Part shown: piece after piece, positions 11,155 through 23,451 of the stretch | How positions within the stretch are numbered: the first letter of the stretch is position 1 | Layout of the letters: every line of letters starts with the position of its first letter | Source: Cyclina sinensis | Lineage: Eukaryota; Mollusca; Bivalvia; Venerida; Veneridae | Length of the DNA stretch: 64,000 nucleotides | NCBI GenBank assembly: GCA_012932295.1 | Contig: JAAONU010000002.1 | Location: forward strand, 34,931,485 to 34,995,484 | Direction: 5' to 3' | Program-made: the position numbers and the translations under genes | The notes under the pieces: model-generated | What the model was told of the DNA's origin: nothing | The model's input: the letters and a program-made list of their open reading frames with translations, nothing else | The model's database searches: none

Positions 11155-13293
11155 ATGGCATCGGCATTAGATGATACCCATGGTGGAAGTCTGATGGACC
11201 TGAACGGAACGGACTTAGAAAATATTTATTTTGACTGGTGTAGTAATACATCTAGCCTTTATGCAAATGATACGCTCTGTAACAATGGCACAAACGTGAC
11301 AGGAAATAGTACAGATGGAGGGAAGGAGTTTCAGCTTCCTCATTCATTGTGGTTGACGGTGGTGTTAGGGATTGCTGCTTCTGTAGTAATCATTGTAACA
11401 GTGCTAGGAAACATACTCGTCCTTCTTTCATTCGCTCTGGAAAGGACTATACGACAGCCAACAAATTACTTCATTGCCTCCTTAGCCATGTCAGACTTAC
11501 TCATCGGGACATTTTCCATGCCATGTTTTACATTATATCTGCTTTTAGGATACTGGCCGCTTGGTGAAATAGTGTGTGACTTATGGCTTTCTTTGGATTG
11601 GACTGTTTGTTTAGCTTCACAATATACAGTTTTCTTTATTACCATGGATAGATTTTGCAGTGTTAAAATTCCAGCGAAATATCGCAACTGGCGAACCGAC
11701 AAAAAGGTTCGTGTAATGATCGCATTGTCTTGGATTATTCCTTCAGTGGTGTTTTTCACATCCATTATCGGATGGCAGTATTTTGTAGGTGAGCGGACTG
11801 TCGAAGCTGGAGCTTGCGAGGTACAGTTTATGAGTGATCCCTTATTCACGTTTTTACTCACTATTGGATACTACTGGACAACACTAATAGTTATGATCTC
11901 TTTATACGTAGGAATTTACCGTGTTGCCTTGGCTTTACAAAGGAAATCCAATGAAAAACAAAAGAAAATGAATCATGCAATGGAACTTTCGAGAAATAAA
12001 AACACTAAACAAGGTGGCGGAGGGGCAAAATCTAAAGAAAGTAAAAAGCGAGTAGAAAATAATAACGCTAGGCATTTGAGAGGTGTGCATGAAAATAATA
12101 CATTGACAACAAGTTTCTCAAGACATTCAGATAACGAGTATTCCAAACCTTCTGAGGAAGATCGTAGTTCCAGCCCTGCATTTGCTTCCGATGAGGACGA
12201 AGGAAGCAGCGCAGAAATGAAAAAGGAGGGTTGCTATGTAAACAGCGCTGTCCAAACTGAACCAACTTTAAAAGGAATGCTAGGTTCCTCCGTAAACCAC
12301 ATGTCGCGATTAGCGTTCTCTCTTTCCGGAACAAGTGTAAGTGCATCGCAGGCTTCAAGCTCCGGTGAGAAGGATTCTAACGAGGACCATCCAAATCAGA
12401 ATGATTCTGACCATATTAAACCTCTGCTACCAGAGTCAGATCAGGTCATGTTTAAGCCAGTTAGAGATTCTCCCAAATCTGGCTTTGATGGTGATTTGCA
12501 GAAAGATCAGGAGGAAATTGATCATTTAAATGAATCAGCGACACCACTAATCGAAAGCGACGTGCTGGATGGAATACGATATATTGATGAAGACAGCCTT
12601 AAATCACTTACTTCCACTGACAATATGAAATTATTGGCTGAGATTAAAGAAATTACACCGCGGAAAACTGAAGCAGAGTCTCCAGTTTGGAGAAAGAGAA
12701 ATATTGACGATGATAAATCACTCCTTGTTCCTCACTCTGGTGAGTCCGGAAGCTCCGAAGCTATGTCTTCGTCCGTTGTTGATACTACTGCCCCTAATCA
12801 GGGCCATCATGATAGATCATGCAATAACACGAAAAGTAGGAAAACAGATTCTCACAAAGTGCTACATAAAAGTAAGGACGATAAAAAGAGACGTAACCTC
12901 CATTTACCAAACCATAGTGATAGAAAATCAAAAGACAAAGACAAAAAAGCAATAGGTAGTCCTTTGCAGTCATTAGTAAGGTCTCTGAGACCTTCAGCTA
13001 CTAAGAAAACAAAGCCAGTGAAATCAAAATCAGAGAATCGAGCAAGAAAAGCTTTGCGTACGATCTCGATCATCTTGGGTGCTTACGTACTCTGTTGGAC
13101 CCCTTATCATGTGATGGTGTTTATAATAGGAATTTGTGGGGACTGGAGCTGTATTAACATTACCATTTATTACTTCACGTACTGGATGTGCTATTTAAAT
13201 AGCCCAATTAATCCGTTTTGCTACGCCTTTGCCAACGCCCAGTTTAAACGGACATTCATTAGAATATTAAAATTTGATCTTCACCGAACATGA
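11155..13293 (+). CDS. mAChR-B: muscarinic acetylcholine receptor, invertebrate B-type (class A GPCR), 712 aa
   Basis: A complete rhodopsin-class receptor in one uninterrupted frame. The start is supported by an in-frame TGA two codons upstream (11,149-11,151). The N-terminus (about 1-65) has six N-x-S/T sites. Helix 1 is about 66-91 (GN at 85-86); helix 2 carries D114; helix 3 carries the ligand-binding aspartate D148 in CDLWLSLDW. The DRY motif is DRF (165-167), followed by CSVKIPAKYRNWRT, which resembles arthropod mAChR-B. C141 and C221 should form the extracellular disulfide. The third intracellular loop is very long (about 261-632), hydrophilic, Ser/Lys-rich and basic near its end. Helix 6 has CWTPYH (647-652), with His where vertebrate M receptors have Asn. 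Helix 7 has YWMCYLNSPINPFCY with NPxxY at 686-690. In Drosophila the B-type receptor is reported to couple to Gi/o and to be insensitive to classical muscarinic drugs; the same here is inference. The family call is certain, the B-type call likely. Confidence 0.95.
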   Translation: MASALDDTHGGSLMDLNGTDLENIYFDWCSNTSSLYANDTLCNNGTNVTGNSTDGGKEFQLPHSLWLTVVLGIAASVVIIVTVLGNILVLLSFALERTIRQPTNYFIASLAMSDLLIGTFSMPCFTLYLLLGYWPLGEIVCDLWLSLDWTVCLASQYTVFFITMDRFCSVKIPAKYRNWRTDKKVRVMIALSWIIPSVVFFTSIIGWQYFVGERTVEAGACEVQFMSDPLFTFLLTIGYYWTTLIVMISLYVGIYRVALALQRKSNEKQKKMNHAMELSRNKNTKQGGGGAKSKESKKRVENNNARHLRGVHENNTLTTSFSRHSDNEYSKPSEEDRSSSPAFASDEDEGSSAEMKKEGCYVNSAVQTEPTLKGMLGSSVNHMSRLAFSLSGTSVSASQASSSGEKDSNEDHPNQNDSDHIKPLLPESDQVMFKPVRDSPKSGFDGDLQKDQEEIDHLNESATPLIESDVLDGIRYIDEDSLKSLTSTDNMKLLAEIKEITPRKTEAESPVWRKRNIDDDKSLLVPHSGESGSSEAMSSSVVDTTAPNQGHHDRSCNNTKSRKTDSHKVLHKSKDDKKRRNLHLPNHSDRKSKDKDKKAIGSPLQSLVRSLRPSATKKTKPVKSKSENRARKALRTISIILGAYVLCWTPYHVMVFIIGICGDWSCINITIYYFTYWMCYLNSPINPFCYAFANAQFKRTFIRILKFDLHRT

Positions 13294-13472
13294 TGTTTGA
13301 CATTTATATTGCTCGTGTAGATATCATTTTTTAGTTGTTGTAAATAGAATGTTGTATGTAAATATGTGTACAGCGAAACAGCGAAGAATGATTGTTAAAA
13401 AAATCGGGCACAAGAACCAGGACTAAAATTGCCTTTTGACGTAATTGGCGGTACATTTCATCTGTGATTAGG

Positions 13473-13478
13473 AATAAA
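13473..13478 (+). terminator. possible polyadenylation signal AATAAA
   Basis: This is the first AATAAA downstream of the receptor stop codon, 180 bases after it. The sequence is AT-rich, so the hexamer is weak evidence alone; the true cleavage site may be further on, beyond the MITE. Confidence 0.25.
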
Positions 13479-13532
13479 TGTAGTATTTACGTGAAATTGT
13501 GAGTGCAAATGAATGAGAAAGAGTAAATAAGT

Positions 13533-13679
13533 ATTCTAACATGATACTTCGACACGTTCTTTGGCAGAAAATGATCGTTATACTACGTGTTATCATCATG
13601 ACGTCATCTTGTAATTTGTCAAATAAAAAGAGGAAACGAAATTTCGATGCCAAAATAGGAAGTTTCATCATGTTAGAAT
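13533..13679. mobile_element. MITE-like element, copy 2
   Basis: A 147-bp segment bounded by perfect 13-bp inverted repeats, ATTCTAACATGAT at 13,533-13,545 and its complement at 13,667-13,679. It is in the same orientation as the copy at 3144. Both ends differ from copy 1 at the same position (G to A), so the inverted repeat is kept perfect. It contains a TGACGTCA palindrome at 13,599-13,606. It lies in the likely 3' untranslated or immediate downstream region of the receptor gene. Confidence 0.65.
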
Positions 13680-16110
13680 TAAAATGAACAGTGTTGCAGG
13701 GTGGAATATCGGCGGATATACCACGGTACGGCGTTTAGATGGTTTCAATTTTACCAGACCTTCTTATTTACTGTGGCATGTTTGCCTATACAAAGCTGTG
13801 ACATTGTTTATTTTACAAACAAAATGATATTAATGAATGGATTGTACATATGTAATTGAAAACAACTGTAGATGATGCAGTTTTTTAACCATGCGATCAA
13901 AACAACAGAGATGTCCGAAACTGGTATAAATGAAAGCATACATTCATGTCAGATATATTAACAGTGTGATGCAGGAATACAGTGTGTCTTCATTAACTGT
14001 ACATATAGTGTGATGGATATACAGTTACTCGACTAATGATATTTTCTTCAAAATTCGGGACTGTGCAATAGCTTTCAGATAAGTCTTCAGTTATAAGTTT
14101 TGGTGTCATAGATAATTGCTGGTTTGACTTAAAGAGCCAATGGAATCTGTTAAAATAACTTTTACTTTGAAGTAGGAATTTGGCATACTAGTCGTTATCA
14201 CTACTCGGTGTTTTTTTCCTTAATCAGTATACCTAGAATTTCTTTATTACACACACCTTAAGAGTTTATATTATTTCATTTGAAAAATAAATGGTCTAAG
14301 ACGGTTTGTAATTTTAAGTCAACTATTACATTTATTTATAGTTATACAAGGCTTTCTTTATGTTATAAATGCTACCTTTTATTTTTGTTTCAACCACTTG
14401 TTTATTTAAGTAGTGCAGTTGAATTGTTTCTCAGGAGTCCACAAAGGTATATTATTTCTTCTCTTTTAGTAAATCTGTCATAAAGTCTTAAAAATTGGTG
14501 TGACAGCTTTTTCATCAAATATTGCTCGCCATAAAAAATAGTTAAACAAGTTGAAAACTTTATTATTATGTTAACATTGTTTTTTCTATGTCAGTATGGT
14601 TCTAAATGATATGTTTGTGTGAATAAGAGACCAAATGCAGGGAATAAGCACAATTCATTTGAACACTATTCTTTGTCTACATGTACTGAACAGATATATC
14701 TTAAAATCTGTATTGTGTTAGCTTTGTCTGTATAACTTGTCTAAAGACAATTTCAAATTAGATAACAAAAGTTATCAAAAGATTGCAATATAATGTTAAA
14801 ATATGTGGTAAAAATGTGTGTTCTTTGACCAAGGCAAAAGAACGGCGATCATTATTTATTTAGCTAGAAATATTAATGACCATAAGAAAATGCAATATCC
14901 TGCAGTATTTTTCATTTTGGTTTTGAAAATAAAACATTTCCTTAAAATTTCTAAATAAGTGGTTTTTAAAGAAATTGTGTTATAACGTATTACATTTCTC
15001 CTTGCCGTAAACAAATAAGAATGTAAGAATATTTAAAATGCTAAAAGTAATTTATTATATTTTGGTGCAAAAGTATAAAAAGTACTTATATTATATCCTT
15101 TAAGATTGTCTAAAAATATATGACCTAGGCCACGTGAAAATGAATTATTTAAATAAAATTTACTGAGATTAATTAAATGTTTTACAGGCGTCACTGACAA
15201 AAATGAAGTCAGGGTATGTTCAATTTGGGAAAGTGAAGACAAAGTGGAAAAAGAGATTAAATGATATTAGTGTCAGGATCATTCACAATTTAGCGGTGAT
15301 AATTTGCTGAAAAGCCCCCGAATGTACAATTTCGCTGATTTATTTTCATCAATATTCCTGAATTTCGTCGGGGTTTCTCGTCTACTATCGACGATCGGAT
15401 TAGCGAGTCAGTCGTGATTTAAGATATATTAAGACACATTGCTGCGGATATACGTTATTGGTTACAAAATGTATGGGTAATACCATTACACATTCTCAAA
15501 AGGTCATTGTAACTGATAACACATGATAAGTAATTTTTCCTTTCATAATTGTCTGTTTATTTGTCTGTTTATCTACGCTAACAATGATGCTTATATGTTA
15601 CCCCAGAAATGTTTTAATATTAAAAGAAGCAATAATTGTGATAAGAATGATGATGATGACGGCGATGATGATGATGGCGATGAAGGTACCAGATAGAATG
15701 AAACTTCACTGTCCTTTCATGCGCATTTACTTTTGTTTATGAGCTAAGGTACTTAAGATTTTTATTCCAAGGAGAAATTATTTTACATGTTTTAAGTGAA
15801 ACAATACCCTAATGTACGCCTGGTACAGTGTTTTTTATAGCGACTGTTATCGTGTTTCTGCAAAGAATTGTGCAATTATAAATGAATTAAATTGTTAACA
15901 CGTTATTTTATCTTTATTTTATCCTTGTAACATCATTTTATTTCAGTTTGTTGATCAAGCGTATCGGTTAATACTAAACTGTCTATGATACTGCAGATAA
16001 CGATTTGAACTATATTAATATGACCTTATATATAAAAACAAGATAAACATGTAGATTAACTTGCAGTTTCAAAATTTTTTTGAATTATACCTACTATTTA
16101 CAAGATGCTG
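13680..16110. other. gene-free stretch downstream of the receptor
   Basis: Very AT-rich. The only structured item seen is a GAT-rich microsatellite at about 15,648-15,690 (GATGATGATGACGGCGATG type). No coding frame with any support. Confidence 0.55.
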
Positions 16111-16116
16111 TTGCTA

Positions 16117-16280
16117 TTGATAAGTGACACTCATTTTGTATAAGATTTAAAGGTTTTGTTGATAAGTGACACTTTTTTGTATAAGAGTTAAAGGTTTTGT
16201 TGATAAGTGACACTCATTTTGTATAAGATATAAAGGTTTTTTTGATAAGTGACACTCATTTTGTATAAGATATAAAGTTT
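16117..16280 (+). repeat. tandem repeat, 41-42 bp unit, four copies
   Basis: Units starting TTGATAAGTGACAC at 16,117, 16,159, 16,200 and 16,242, each followed by a T-rich run, GTATAAGA and TAAAGGTTTT. The copies are nearly identical apart from a short deletion in the second, so the expansion looks recent. Confidence 0.9.
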
Positions 16281-18778
16281 GTAGTGTATATTAGATGTAC
16301 AAACTACGTGAGTTTGATGTGTAAAAGACAGCAAATAACTTATTTTTAAGTTACGCTTATATAATTAAAAGTCTGGTATATTTTGTTGTTATTTTTTTCT
16401 GTATTCACGTACACAACAGATAAAAATACGATTTAGTATCCTACCAGATAACGAAGTCAAAGTGTCCAGCATATTTTTCCATATTTCATATAAAAATTAT
16501 TTTGTTGATAATTTATTTCTGTTAATATTTAGTCTAATTTGGATTTATTCAAAGTCCCGTGAAAGTGCTTGACTGGATAAACATTTGCTACAGACGATGA
16601 AAATTTAAGCCGAGTTTAGTAGTTGATTTTTATTCCATTAACACTTTGGAGTTATTAAAAACTACAGCAGTAAAGAGATGAATATTTTTTCCCAGGGTAT
16701 AAGAAAAACAAAATCTTGAAATAATCATTCTGTTCCTATTAAATTGGTGAGAAGTGTTTTTGTTATATTCACAGCTGGTTTTACACACTGGTGTTCTAAA
16801 TGTCAATAACCAGTGACAGAATTATACTGAGTTACATTTAATCGTCTTTTCAGAACTTTGATTACATGCAGTCCGTTAAGTGAGTTTTGTATATTTTCAT
16901 CTGTTTAGCATTTTGTGGCATTTTCTTATTGTGATATTTCCATACTCGTTTAGATATAATACTCATTACCGAAAATAAATGTGTGTTTCAACTCTCTTGA
17001 TTCATTGTCAGTTACGGGTCAACTACCTTTTCCAATTTCCCAGTTGAATTTGATAAAACCGTTCTATGTAAATATGTCAAAGATTGCACGTGCTATTCTA
17101 TGAAAAACGCATCATAAAAAAATACATCCAGATTAAAGGGGATGTAGCAGAGGAGAAATATGTAACATTTCTTTTGCAATATAATTTTGTTCATACAATC
17201 GCTTGCTGTTTCAAAAATAGTTCGTGTCTGCGCTTTGATTTGTTACGCCAAGCAGTGTAGTGTGCCACAGTATGAGTCAGACTTTTAATGAATATGCATG
17301 ATAGGTGCATGTTTACAGTTTGACTTGGAAATTAAGTGGGTGAGAAAACACGAATCTCTACCTTCTCATGTACGCACAGTTGTAAAATATTACAAATTAG
17401 TTTTTTTTTTATTCACTTGCATTTTAACGTCCCAGTTACATTCCCAATACCTCTGAATCGAAATAGTTAGGTCAGTGAGTTCTTGATCTGAGTACTGATT
17501 CTTGTATGTTTGACAAGACATTTTGCGTTTGCAAACACACCACACACAGTTTATTTACACACAAAAAATGTTCTTTGCCTTCAGCTATATCACTGGCGGA
17601 GATATATTTCAAAGATGTTTGGGGTGCAAGTTTAGCTAAGCCACTTCTAGACAGAACATCGAAAACTAATATTACACCACATCGGTACAGATTTGTAACG
17701 AAGTGTTTATTTTGTTTCTTGTAAACTAGTCGATTTGTACAGCTAAAACCTATACAATCATACGCAATTTTTTACACTCACTGTGAAAGACAACCAATAC
17801 AATATTCAGGAAAAGTAGCAAGTTCTAATAAAATTAACGGTTCAATTATGGGACTTACGATTGCAGGAGATTATTCATATGGCATTTTAATAAAATCGGC
17901 GACTCCGCCCTACGGAAATAAGTCATGACCATATTTGATTATCCGGAATATATTTTTAATCTCTGAGCAACTCCGACCCCCGCCCCTACTCCCACCCCCG
18001 ACACTATTACACCCACCAACATGGGGTAACAAATTTGAATTTTATCTTAATGTCCTTGGTATGTGCGAAAGCCCGCCTACCTTCTCTCAATGGGTAAACA
18101 CAAAAAGGTGCACAATCAGTAATAGAAAAATGACCTGTGGTCCATTAGTCTTATACTTAAAAAGAAAGGGGTGCATGCATAGCCAAAACATTGCTTTACA
18201 AAAAAATGTGCTCGACTTGAATTTTCGAGGAAAAATGTCAAACAGAAAACTCGAAATTTATCTATACCTAATATTCAAGATTTACGAGAAAAGACTTGTA
18301 TTTCAGAGACTGGGCGCCGGAAGAAAGGGCGGGGGGGGGGGCAATGCTGAAAAAAAGATTTGGTGTGAATAATGATCTCAAGCTTGTTTGTCTGTCCGTT
18401 GTATGTACAGCAAAATGATTTAGAACGTCCTATTTGTTTATTTGGTTTGTTCTGTAACGTACTGATACACATTCACATGGTTCACATGGTTTTGAAATAA
18501 CCTGTTTCAGTGTTCACTCACAAAGTGGTCATGTGTCACAAAGTCTGAGACCATATGTCTGTCCATCCTTCTTGCATGCTGCCTTGTTGCATGACTGTGT
18601 CCGGATTTGTCATTTCATTTCAATAGCACTGGCACTGATTCAAGCAGAAGACTTTCGGTGGGGTATTTGTCACTTACAGTGACAGCTCCTACTTAATATA
18701 TCAACTACAGTGACCTTCAGAGCTGTAGATCTTCCCCGTCAATATGTGTCTCTTAATATGTCTCACCTTACGACAATA
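16281..18778. other. gene-free stretch with C-rich and G-run tracts
   Basis: No supported gene. A C-rich tract (CCCCCGCCCC and CCCACCCCCG) lies at about 17,974-18,000, and an 11-base G run at 18,331-18,341. A 145-codon frame spans 17,935-18,372, but it consists of translated simple sequence (proline run at one end, glycine run at the other) and is not convincing. Confidence 0.55.
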
Positions 18779-18989
18779 TTGTTAAAGCGATCGTCAATAG
18801 TAATGTAGGATCGTGTTGTATTATATTTTGAAATACTGATTGTGATAAATCAGCGAAATTCATGTAATCCTTAGTCAGATAAGAGCTTACAAAAATGAAA
18901 AATCCAGGAAGGCAGTATCTAATATCATTTAGTTGTACAGATGACAGAAAGGTGGCAGACATTGTGTGACACATTGCTTCAATAAGGGG

Positions 18990-21900
18990 TACATATGTGC
19001 CAATTTATTTTAAAATACTGACATGTGCCAAATTGTTACAGAGCAGAGTGGTGCATAAACGTACTAGACAAAATTTTACAGATGAATGGACGAGTTGCCA
19101 CACAGACGTTCGGCACAATTCCTCAATCGGTCGGATAATTGTGTCAAATTATTTTAAAATATTTTGATAACTACAGTTAAAGAGCAGACAAGAACATAAA
19201 GACTGGCAGCATTCTATATTATTAGGACAATGATACTGACCCTGGAAACGATAGTCCTTTTCGCGACACATCGTCTCTTTGTAACGGATATCTGTGACAA
19301 GTTACACCAAAATCCTACAAAAAATAGCAGGTGTACAGAGCCGACACACACTGTACATGGAAGGATGGTAATATAACACTCAATCTCCCACGCAGTGATC
19401 TCCCCTTACAGGATTAGATCTCTACCGTCACAACATTTTCTTCAAGAGTTTTGACGATATGACTTTTCAATTTTGATATGTTTTAAAAAAGTAAACACGG
19501 TTTTGCTAATGTTTCAAGACTGTAAGGTGTTAGATGTGAACTCAAATAAAAAATAATTTCGGAAACATAAATATTATGAGAATATTTTTTAATATCGCAC
19601 CGTTTAATATCAAAACAATATGACTGCCTTTGAAAAAGAAATCATTCAAGTCATCAATACTACTGTACTAAAGTTCTTTTTTAACAGAAATGAAATTTTG
19701 TCAATCATATCAGTAGACTTGAAACCAGAGCTCAAATTATAGTGTCGCTGTTTATCACAGATGAAACAATTTTTCAACGGTTTCTTTGGCGTATCCGCCA
19801 CCTTGACACAATCATGTGATAAGACCATCATCACGTGATTCGTGTGAAGACAGTGGTTACTGAGCGTAGCGTAACCGGTGCGCGGAGTTTGTATAACAAT
19901 ATGTCCACATTTGGGGAAAATTGAGTATACATTTAAGTTTTAATCTTTGAATTTTTAATACGCCCTCCGAAAGACAGGTGAACACTCACGGCGGGTTGAT
20001 GGTCAGTCTTGCGGCATAAATAAGCCCTGTTCGTAAAAGTCAGTTTTATGAAAGTGTAAAATGCAATATAGGCTTTAATTTTTCAAAATGCAATATCATT
20101 GTACCCTTGTTGATGGTATACGGCGCTTCAAGAAGTTTGCACTCTAATTATACTAATTCTATTACTACTACTAAAATTTCTACTAATTTTCTATTACTTC
20201 TTTAGTACTACTAAAATATTACTGACAATAATACTAATAATGAGTATTTCTCATTTACATTACACAAGAATGGATAGACTATTAATCTGAGGACAAAAAG
20301 CTCATTTGAGTCACAACTGTAACCTACACGACGGAAGACTAGGGAAGATTTTTTTAATTTTTATTGTTCAACTATGACATGAAAAATCAATGATCGACAT
20401 CCGATGAAAAATATCAAATGAAGATTCAAGATTTGATTGTTTTCTTATCAACTTATTTAGATATTTCAAAACCTATAAACTTTGTTATGAAGGCGGTGAA
20501 TCAGAAAAGAAACAGGACAATCACATAATCGTAACTGGTGAAGCACGCAAATAAAATGGTGTGCATCATCTTAGATTGCTAATCAACGACCTTCAGATAG
20601 CAAATATTTTCTAATGAAAAATACTAGGTAATATAGGATTGGCGTTTATTTTTTAATCAAAATCAAATTTAAAAGAATAAATCTAATTAAATTTGTTAGA
20701 TACTCATCAAATTACCAAGTTCAACAACATTTGCTTAGACAATCTTGAGAGTAGAAAGAAAATGAGACTAGAGAGTAAATGTTTTGTTAAGAAAAAAAAT
20801 ATATCCATATATAGGATTTTCTTGTGTATTATTAGAAAACTGCCGTATATATAAAATGTCAACATGGCCCTTTTATTTTTTTAGATGTATTTTTTTTCCT
20901 TTTTTGTGATCAATTTTTCCACGATCGTTTTACAGACTTACAGAATCGAAAGATTTCATAAATAATCCTTTCATCCCTTAATTTCTAAATAAAGTATGAA
21001 TTTGCACCCTGTCTCGGTACTTAGAATGCCGACACAAAGTATATTCTAACTATTTATTGAAAACATCAACAAATCTTAATTTATTTTCCAGACTGAAACA
21101 ACACGAGAATTCATTTTTATTACTATTATTGATTTTCATTTTCAAATAACTGTTTGAAATTGGCTACTGAGATCTGGTTTTCTAGCAGAATTTTCAAAAC
21201 ATTATTGAAATTTTTTTTAATGGTTCTTTACACACGCAAGAGGTAATTGACATTACATCGTATAGTCATATATTGTCATCGTAAATCATCGATCGTAAAA
21301 CGACACGAAAGCAGCTTGGCTAAACTGCACGAATGAATTACAATACGAAACTAACAATGAAAATTTTCATCAACACAAAAGTTGACCTTTTTCATCCGAA
21401 ATAAATGACGTTTCAAGTAAATTGGTATCAAAATAATTATATTTTCTGTAGTTGTAAAAAATGTCATTTTAACGTTAATTACTGCTTTAGCTTACAGTGT
21501 GTGTACCAAATGAGCTAAAATGTTTTAGCTTAAAAACAGTCATTGAAAAATCATAATAACTTGATATTCCTTTTGTCAAAAATGTGTATAAAGCCATTCA
21601 ATATCCCATCACTGAAACGACTTCTACAGGAATTCACTGAATGAAATAGCTTTATACTGCAGGAAAGGGGAGTAACAATACTCTAATTTTTGGAAGATAT
21701 CAATTAACTTAGAAAAGAACTGCAGGCTTTCATTTTATGACAATCATTAGTAATACAACTTTCTTACTTTCATACAGCTCAATTTTCTTCCCTGTGTCAT
21801 ATAAAAATGGACGGTTTATACCACATGTGTTCAGAGAACAACAAATCTACCTGCGATATATAAAACTGGAATCTTAATCTGTAACTAGCTGACCGTTTGT

Positions 21901-22433
21901 CAGTGGTACTGTCACAAAGGAGAAAATTCACTGAGTTTGTACTGAATAAAAGACCGATAATTAAACGTTTTCTCTTAAAAGAGTGGATTTGAAAGTGTCA
22001 ACTCATAAATAGAAATAAACATGTACATTTCACATTTTCTTCTAGTTTAACTTTTACTTTATTTTTTTTTCACACAACGTTGTAACAGACCCACTTACTC
22101 TGCAGACTTGTGATTTGCAATAAAACGTTTGTAATTGCGAGAAAGATGTAAACTCGCTGTAAAACTACATTTAAAAAGTCCTTCAACCTAGAATCTTAAT
22201 TAGGCGAATTCCTTTCTAGTGTAAGTGCTGTGCTTTTATTCGGTCAGTGACATTAGAGCATTTACACACACGTCAAAAGAATATGCTTTCCAATTGTAGA
22301 GACTCAAAAATATGTATGCAGTTTGAAACATAAAATAATAAGTAAATAAAACTCGATACACACTTTTGCTTTGAGTTTGCAAATATACAAAGAATTAGCA
22401 GCTTTGAAAATATATATAGGTATAAAGTCTATA
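18990..22433. other. unit 1, stretch without recognised gene
   Basis: Noncoding-looking sequence, collinear with about 32,550-35,450 in unit 2. It is interrupted by several small indels, A/T runs and a trinucleotide-like TACTAC patch near 20,160. No protein similarity was recognised on either strand. Confidence 0.5.
19850..19895 (+). other. solo MITE end motif
   Basis: AACCGGTGCGCGGAGTTTGTAT is nearly the reverse complement of the left end of the short hairpin element at 31,959. It has no partner end nearby, so it is either a fragment or a diverged copy. Confidence 0.35.
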
Positions 22434-22873
22434 ATGGACATTTCTCTCGCTGTGGTTTTTTGTGAGAGTACAAATCCCCTTTCTAGAGCAGTCATCAGTT
22501 CCAGAATTCTATTTAGGGTAAATTATCTTGTCAGATGTTTACATTCGGCAGAAAATATGCAAATAAAAGTTGTTGATGCAGAGGTTTCATCGGAAATGAA
22601 GGAAATTGAACGTTGCATGCGTTTGTTAGAAGAGGAAGACTTTACAAGAGGAAGATTGAAAGGTAATTTTCATTCGAAAATAAACAGATTTTAATGAAGA
22701 CACTGCAATTGTTGTGGTTTCATGTATGAATGTTAATTTTCTTTGAAAGGCCAAGCTACAGTTAAAAATAACAAGATCTTTATATGTTTTCAGCACTGCT
22801 TCTAGAGGACATTCCCAGAATTCACTCAGCGATACACACATCTGTTGAAAACACCACCGGTTTCACTGTGTAG
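22434..22873 (+). CDS. possible small two-exon gene, product unknown
   Basis: Not a recognised family. A frame opens at ATG 22,434 (MDISLAVVFCE) and runs to 22,662, where AAAG|GTAATT is a good donor. A strong acceptor (TATATGTTTTCAG) ends at 22,793, and joining there keeps the frame to a TAG at 22,871-22,873. This would give 102 residues, with a charged, possibly helical middle (SEMKEIERCMRLLEEEDF) and the ending TTGFTV. The intron would be 131 bp. A short version could start at ATG 22,557. The unit 2 copy has a frameshift and two stops. The splice consistency is suggestive, but substitutions are too few to prove coding constraint. It could be the last exons of a larger gene, or chance. Confidence 0.3.
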
Positions 22874-23031
22874 ATGATACACCGACTAAATGCAAATTAG
22901 CTTCCGTCACGTGAGTAATAACAAGACCAAAGGCCGACCTAAATTTATAACAATCATGACAAATGTCAAATGTCTTTTAAGTAAGATGCTTATAAGGAGA
23001 ATGTTTATAAGACATATGGAAATCAGGTTAT

Positions 23032-23079
23032 TTATTATTATTATTTATTTATTTATTTATTATTATTATTTATTTATTT
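23032..23079. repeat. (TTA/TTTA)n low-complexity tract
   Basis: Alternating TTATTA and TTTATTTA runs. The corresponding point of unit 2 is where the 5.86 kb composite insert sits, flanked by copies of the same tract. Confidence 0.85.
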
Positions 23080-23451
23080 GATTGATCTTTAACTCACAGC
23101 AGGTCAAAAATTGGATTATATTTGTAGGATGAACATTGCCAACATAACTTTTTGGATGTGTTTAACTTAATTTATATAGTCAGATCTACGTATAATGACG
23201 TTTACGAATGTTGAGTAATTTATCCGGTGTACAAAAATACAGTACAGTAAAATTCTGGTGAATGTTGTCTCTACGGTGAAGGGCAATTTTTTTAACATAA
23301 TCATTATACAGAATGTTCAAAGGATATTTACCTCATTTTTATCTAGTTATGACATATAATGATTTTTGTAGTAAAAAAGACATATCCTTCACGATAATTA
23401 AATAGCTGTATGCAGACAAGGAAGTGTCGAGCCCCTTAGAGCGGTCTCAAA

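Noticed and set aside
11466..11861. 131-codon minus-strand frame in the receptor gene
   Set aside because: Antisense shadow of the muscarinic receptor coding sequence.
18331..18341. G run as a possible G-quadruplex
   Set aside because: A single homopolymer with no spaced G-tracts of good form; also a frequent sequencing or assembly weak point.
17935..18372. 145-codon frame
   Set aside because: Its ends are translated C-rich and G-rich simple sequence, and nothing in it resembles a protein family.
22467..22517. A separate exon upstream of the 22.5 kb segment, ending at the GGGTAAAT donor
   Set aside because: The only donor leaves a phase that runs into a stop in the next segment, and the alternative frame has a TAG. 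It does not chain.
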